A stretch of DNA of 64,000 bases, from assembly GCA_937139495.1 (NCBI GenBank), contig CAKZQC010000001.1:62001-126000 (forward strand), read 5' to 3'. Under the pieces are notes generated by a model. That model was not told where the DNA came from and did not search any database. It saw only the letters and a list, made by a program, of their open reading frames with translations. Position 1 is the first letter of the stretch. Every line of letters starts with the position of its first letter. This stretch comes from an uncultured Saprospiraceae bacterium (GTDB lineage Bacteria; Bacteroidota; Bacteroidia; Chitinophagales; Saprospiraceae). Position numbers and translations under genes: made by a program. Positions 60,556 through 64,000 of the stretch are shown in pieces.

Positions 60556-61455
60556 ATGAGCATCAAGATATTTGATACATTAAAGCCAGACAGTAGATCC
60601 AAGTTAGAAAAATACTGGAGAGGTCAAGGGTTTAGGGCTATATACAAACAGTTTAGAAAAGGAACCGTACCAAGTGTATTCTTAAATAAAATTAAAGACC
60701 CTAGGGAGGTATCTAAAGTCTTCAATATAAAAGGGTTTCAGTTTGGCAATTGGGTGTCCAATGAAGATAGATTTAACTATCTAGCAGCTTTTGGCATTTG
60801 CCTCTTTGATTTGCAACAAGTGCTACAATTTAAGAGCAACAATCTAGGTCTAGATAAAAACTTAGGCGTTGCATTTGGGGCAAGAGGCAAAAGCAGAGCT
60901 TTGGCTCACTACGAGCCAGGTACTGATGTAATAAACATGACTCGCTACAAAGATGCCAATCGTTATAAAGTGCCAACAACCAAAGAAGCTAGATTTGTCA
61001 ACTCAGGTGGTGTTGGTGCCTTTGCTCATGAATATGCTCATTTTTTAGATTTTTATTTTGGGAAAAACATAGAGCCATTCAGTGGGGTGTATTCCTTATC
61101 AGACGGTATGTCTACCAATACCAAAAAGAAAATCTACTCTAAGAATAAATACCCACTTCGCTATCTGATGGAGGAGATTATGGAAGTAGCTTATTTTGAT
61201 AAAAAAGGCAAACCCTCTTCTTTTTTCAAGCGACTAAGCAATACCAAGATGAGTAATTATTATCTAGCTCGTACAGAAATATTTGCTAGGCTATTTGAAC
61301 AATATATTGCTTACAAGCTACGAGAAAAGAAGGTTAGTAATAGTTTCTTGACGCAACAGAAATACGAAGAGATTGTCTACATGACACCTTCAGAGTTCAA
61401 GCGAGTTAAGCCCCTATTTGACCAATTGCTCATTCAGATGCGAATGGCATTCTAA
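60556..61455 (+). CDS. Putative zinc metallopeptidase (LPD1-like, HEYAH)
   Basis: A 299-residue soluble protein. 'GGVGAFAHEYAHFLDFYFGKN' (about 155-175) is an HEXXH zinc motif in the context seen in LPD1-type domains of phage and conjugative polyvalent proteins ('AHEWGHxLD'). A later 'LARTEIFARLFEQYIAYKL' (about 235-253) supplies a candidate third ligand Glu. The N-terminus is basic ('LEKYWRGQGFRAIYKQFRKG'). It may process a structural protein or a wall/host protein. Peptidase activity is predicted from the motif only. Confidence 0.65.
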   Translation: MSIKIFDTLKPDSRSKLEKYWRGQGFRAIYKQFRKGTVPSVFLNKIKDPREVSKVFNIKGFQFGNWVSNEDRFNYLAAFGICLFDLQQVLQFKSNNLGLDKNLGVAFGARGKSRALAHYEPGTDVINMTRYKDANRYKVPTTKEARFVNSGGVGAFAHEYAHFLDFYFGKNIEPFSGVYSLSDGMSTNTKKKIYSKNKYPLRYLMEEIMEVAYFDKKGKPSSFFKRLSNTKMSNYYLARTEIFARLFEQYIAYKLREKKVSNSFLTQQKYEEIVYMTPSEFKRVKPLFDQLLIQMRMAF

Positions 61456-61465
61456 ATCAAAACCT

Positions 61466-61600
61466 ATGCAAATAGTAGCTTATGTCAACCCAGGCAAATA
61501 CATAGTAGTCGTAAAGTATGTATTAGGTCCTACTTTAAGCCTTAGAGAAGATAAGCGTAGGAGAGAGACTAAAGATAATTTTCAAACAATCAAAATATAA
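61466..61600 (+). CDS. Hypothetical very small protein
   Basis: A 44-residue ORF from ATG 61466 (MQIVAYVNPGKYIVVVKYVLG), basic tail. The frame opens at 61418 inside the metallopeptidase gene, but the internal ATG lies after that gene's stop. Weak evidence. Confidence 0.35.
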   Translation: MQIVAYVNPGKYIVVVKYVLGPTLSLREDKRRRETKDNFQTIKI

Positions 61601-61605
61601 GTGTT

Positions 61606-61899
61606 ATGCAACAGGACGATAATAACAACAAAACAGAAGGTCTCAACGAAAAACAAGCAAGAGTAATGGTTGGTGCTGCTGCTGTAGCTGGAGGTGCTGC
61701 CACTATGGGAGTAATTGCCTATGGCATCAAAACAAAAAGAAGTTTTTGGTACTACTTGGGGACATTAATATTTGTTCCTGCTGCTGCTGCTTATGTCGCA
61801 AGTGGTATTGCGATAGCAGCAATACCAGAAGAAACAAAACCAACGGCACAAACCGAAAATAATGACGGTTCAAGTATGACGATGGGCAATAAAGGATAA
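61606..61899 (+). CDS. Two-helix Ala/Gly-rich membrane protein
   Basis: A 97-residue protein with two hydrophobic segments (about 20-38 'VMVGAAAVAGGAATMGVIA' and 47-72 'YYLGTLIFVPAAAAYVASGI'). Polar N- and C-termini. Holin-like size and Ala-rich helices, located just before the M15 peptidase gene. Membrane location is clear; holin role is a guess. Confidence 0.55.
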   Translation: MQQDDNNNKTEGLNEKQARVMVGAAAVAGGAATMGVIAYGIKTKRSFWYYLGTLIFVPAAAAYVASGIAIAAIPEETKPTAQTENNDGSSMTMGNKG

Positions 61900-61931
61900 T
61901 CCTTTTAGTTCAAAATAAAAGTTGATCAAAC

Positions 61932-62624
61932 ATGAAACAGATAAACATCAAATACAAAAAAGCACTAGCACCAACCGCAGTAGTATTGGTATTGATGTTT
62001 ATTTTGTATTGGAAACGTAAGCAAATAACGGAAGTACTAAAAGTCGATGATATGAATAGCAAAGCAGGTGTAGCACACGCCAAAAAAAACACGCAACTGT
62101 TTTGGAATAGTATCCAGTACTTCAAGGCGTATGAGTTCGACAGTAGTTACCTCAAAGATAGTGGCTACTTGATGAAGCCACATTTTATACGGCTACTAGA
62201 CGAAGCTCGTGCTAGAGTAGGATTTCCTATTTCTATATCTTCAGGATTTAGAACTAGGAGTCATAACAATAGTATTGTCAATAAAAATGGCGTGAAATAT
62301 TCGGCTACCGACAGCCCACACTTGTACGGCATAGCTGCCGACTTAGTGACAGATAGCAAGGCAGACACCATCGCACTCATGACGGCTCTCCTCGATATAC
62401 GCAACGAAAAGTATCCTGATATGCACCTCGGAATAGGCGTATATGGCAGCAGCTCTAGGTCAGGTGGATATTTTATTCATGTCGATACTAGAGAGCATCG
62501 ATTAGGACTAGCCAAAAGAGATGCCCACTGGACAGGCAACAGCTACCCAAGTGGTGGCTATCGAATGTTGCCTAGTTCGGATCTGCGGTTGTTTGATGGA
62601 ATATATAACAGTAGGAAAAAGTAA
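61932..62624 (+). CDS. Membrane-anchored M15A peptidase (D,D-carboxypeptidase-like endolysin)
   Basis: A 230-residue enzyme. One N-terminal helix (residues 11-27, 'APTAVVLVLMFILYWK') then a zinc-dependent peptidase M15A domain. Motifs are 'ISISSGFRTRSHNNSI', the zinc site 'SPHLYGIAADLV' (SxHxxGxAxD) and 'GGYFIHVDTREHR' (HVD). This fold cuts the peptide part of peptidoglycan. Together with the GH19 enzyme it could open the whole wall. Confidence 0.88.
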   Translation: MKQINIKYKKALAPTAVVLVLMFILYWKRKQITEVLKVDDMNSKAGVAHAKKNTQLFWNSIQYFKAYEFDSSYLKDSGYLMKPHFIRLLDEARARVGFPISISSGFRTRSHNNSIVNKNGVKYSATDSPHLYGIAADLVTDSKADTIALMTALLDIRNEKYPDMHLGIGVYGSSSRSGGYFIHVDTREHRLGLAKRDAHWTGNSYPSGGYRMLPSSDLRLFDGIYNSRKK

Positions 62625-62682
62625 GTTTTTAGACTGTGCTGTTCGTGCCGTATTATTTGTCAAACCAACCTAACACGGACAC

Positions 62683-62723
62683 AAAAAAAAGCATCGAAGC
62701 CAATTGCATCGATGCTTTTTTTT
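62683..62723 (+). terminator. Intrinsic terminator
   Basis: AAGCATCGA pairs with TCGATGCTT, flanked by A8 and T8, so it may work on both strands. Confidence 0.88.
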
Positions 62724-62749
62724 GTATATTCTATCAAACAAAAAATAGT

Positions 62750-62944
62750 ATGGAAGAAGAAAACTTCAATAAGTGGCAAGTTGAACAGTATTTTGCAGCA
62801 AAACGTAGAAATAACTACTACGAATTAGCGCTGGTAATAGTAGGCTTTGTAGGTATGCTTATAGGTTGGTATATAGGTATGCTTAGTGAAGCGGTTATTG
62901 AAGTGCTTATAGCTGCTGCTATAGGTTGGTTTGTGGGCAAATAA
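62750..62944 (+). CDS. Two-helix small membrane protein
   Basis: A 64-residue protein from ATG 62750 (MEEENFNKWQVEQYFAAKRR); the longer frame from 62636 would run through the terminator and is rejected. Two hydrophobic helices (about 24-43 'ELALVIVGFVGMLIGWYIGM' and 46-62) are separated by a short loop. No family seen. Confidence 0.5.
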   Translation: MEEENFNKWQVEQYFAAKRRNNYYELALVIVGFVGMLIGWYIGMLSEAVIEVLIAAAIGWFVGK

Positions 62945-63025
62945 GCTGTTAAATCATCGATTGGAATAACTATTCTAGCCTTTTCTTCGTTTATTGTGTA
63001 TATCAATGACATAAAATGTACACTT

Positions 63026-63586
63026 ATGACAACTATAAATAATATACAAGAGAACGATAAGCTGTTAAAGCTTGTGGAAGGACAAAAAGGTCTTCAGCTA
63101 TTTCTTTCTAATATCGGAGATTCCAAACCGATGCGAGTAATGGCTTTCATTTTACTAATGCCGATGATATGGAGAGTTAAATTTCAATTTTCTAGGCAGT
63201 TGGCGGAATCTAAAGAGTTCTTTGAAGCGTACAAGCAGCGTCTATTCTCATTAGACCCTACCAAGGAACAGGAATATGATTTGCTGAAGGCACAATACGA
63301 CAAATTAAAAAAATATACACCAGAGCAAATTGCCGAATTAGAAGAAATGCACCAAAAAGAAGTTCACTTAAAATCGGTAATTGAGGAGCTTTTAGTTTTA
63401 TATAGAGATCGGAATCAAGTAATACTTCAATTGGAGCAAATGCTATATCCAATACCTAAAGGCGTGACAGAACAACAACTACAAGAACACGCCAACAACC
63501 TATCGGATTGGGCAGACGACTGGAACAACGAAGCGGACGACATCTACGACAAATATTACAGAACAGGTAAATTAGGTAGCAAGTAG
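63026..63586 (+). CDS. Helical protein upstream of the PemK-like gene
   Basis: About 186 residues from ATG 63026 (MTTINNIQENDKLLKL); 62996 is an alternative start. A helix pair around 'MAFILLMPMIWRVKFQFSRQ' could be membrane-associated. The rest is coiled and acidic ('YTPEQIAELEEMHQKEVHL', 'HANNLSDWADDWNNEADDIY'). Its stop is immediately followed by the next ATG. It sits where an antitoxin would, but it is larger than usual antitoxins and shows no DNA-binding domain. Confidence 0.55.
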   Translation: MTTINNIQENDKLLKLVEGQKGLQLFLSNIGDSKPMRVMAFILLMPMIWRVKFQFSRQLAESKEFFEAYKQRLFSLDPTKEQEYDLLKAQYDKLKKYTPEQIAELEEMHQKEVHLKSVIEELLVLYRDRNQVILQLEQMLYPIPKGVTEQQLQEHANNLSDWADDWNNEADDIYDKYYRTGKLGSK

Positions 63587-63922
63587 ATGAGCGAAGAAAT
63601 CAAACAAGGTTCTGTTGTGATTGTAGCCTTTAAATACCAAGAAAGTAACCAAGTGAAAAAACGTCCTGCATTAGTGCTAGAGGTATTTCCTAAGTCTTAT
63701 TATTTATGCCAAATCACTTCTACTGATGGTAGAGGTAAACGCCCTGGTAAATGGATAGAAAAGGATTCGGATGTAGGGCAGGAAATGGGATTGCTTAACA
63801 GTAGCTATATCAATTATGTACAAGCAAAAGAAGTGATGAAAACTATGGTTTTCATTCCGCCCAGTCCTGTTGGGTATTGTTTCCTCATCAATCAAATACT
63901 ACAAGAAATAGACGACTTATAA
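63587..63922 (+). CDS. PemK/MazF-like protein
   Basis: A 111-residue protein with a PemK-like beta barrel: 'IKQGSVVIVAFKYQESNQVKKRPALVLEVF' is the toxin-family start, 'YYLCQITSTD' and 'GLLNSSYINYVQAKEVMKTM' follow. MazF/PemK proteins are mRNA interferases, but some phage members are not toxic. It abuts the preceding gene with no gap. A terminator follows. Confidence 0.75.
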   Translation: MSEEIKQGSVVIVAFKYQESNQVKKRPALVLEVFPKSYYLCQITSTDGRGKRPGKWIEKDSDVGQEMGLLNSSYINYVQAKEVMKTMVFIPPSPVGYCFLINQILQEIDDL

Positions 63923-63925
63923 AAC

Positions 63926-63965
63926 AAAAAAGCGTTGAAGCTAAGGTGCTTCAACGCTTTTTTTG
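63926..63965 (+). terminator. Intrinsic terminator after the PemK-like gene
   Basis: AAAAAGCGTTGAAGC pairs with GCTTCAACGCTTTTT across a 6-base loop. The last 35 bases of the window show nothing further. Confidence 0.9.
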
Positions 63966-64000
63966 TTTATTTTAGCTCTTCAATTCCTAACAGACAAAAT

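Noticed and set aside
42464..63966. Ordinary tailed prophage
   Set aside because: No large terminase, portal, tape measure, sheath/tube or baseplate genes in the block.

Overview
The window looks like chromosomal DNA of a low-GC marine-type member of the Bacteroidota, probably Saprospiria (Saprospira/Aureispira-like). The support is a fused SecD-SecF gene, a secreted protein with a type IX secretion (Por) C-terminal signal, promoters of the Bacteroidota type (TTG...TAnnTTTG) and the gene complement. The lineage below phylum is inference. No rRNA gene and no complete tRNA gene was recognised.

Region 1 (1-26 kb) is mostly ordinary host genome: a GNAT acetyltransferase, secDF, a fatty-acid-hydroxylase-type membrane enzyme, a T9SS cargo, a SUI1 factor, YceI, a lipoprotein, a very large secreted WD40-caspase protein, a GH5 mannanase, alpha/beta hydrolases, a tandem D-Ala-D-Ala ligase fusion followed by a PASTA protein, an RtcB ligase behind a structured 5' leader, lysA, an outer-membrane barrel and an M48 peptidase. 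The gene for lysA is preceded by a short lysine-rich leader ORF and a strong intrinsic terminator, which looks like ribosome-mediated attenuation. A RAYT-type transposase with its palindromic REP repeats follows at 26.3-27.2 kb.

Region 2 (27-42 kb) is a defence-rich accessory zone: a type I restriction-modification operon with an extra PD-(D/E)XK gene between hsdM and hsdR, a tmRNA-3'-end-like scar, a 34-repeat CRISPR array with no cas genes in the window, an ATPase-TOPRIM (OLD-like) nuclease, and a DUF5131 three-Cys protein paired with a TcmP methyltransferase-like partner.

Region 3 (42.4-63.97 kb) is the most unusual part: a compact, mostly overlapping, phage-like gene set. A divergent repressor faces a promoter and operator-like repeats. 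The rightward genes encode a Cro-sized protein, an HTH protein whose gene carries a cluster of seven TGTACA sites, a primase-helicase fusion, a short A32/FtsK-like packaging ATPase, a capsid-protein candidate, about ten small single-pass membrane proteins, and membrane-anchored wall-lytic enzymes (peptidoglycan-binding, GH19, M15). It lacks a large terminase, portal, tail tube, tape measure and recognisable integrase. This layout fits a tailless, membrane-containing dsDNA virus (PRD1/PM2/FLiP-like) residing in the host. The capsid assignment and integration mode are inferences. A PemK/MazF-like gene closes the window.
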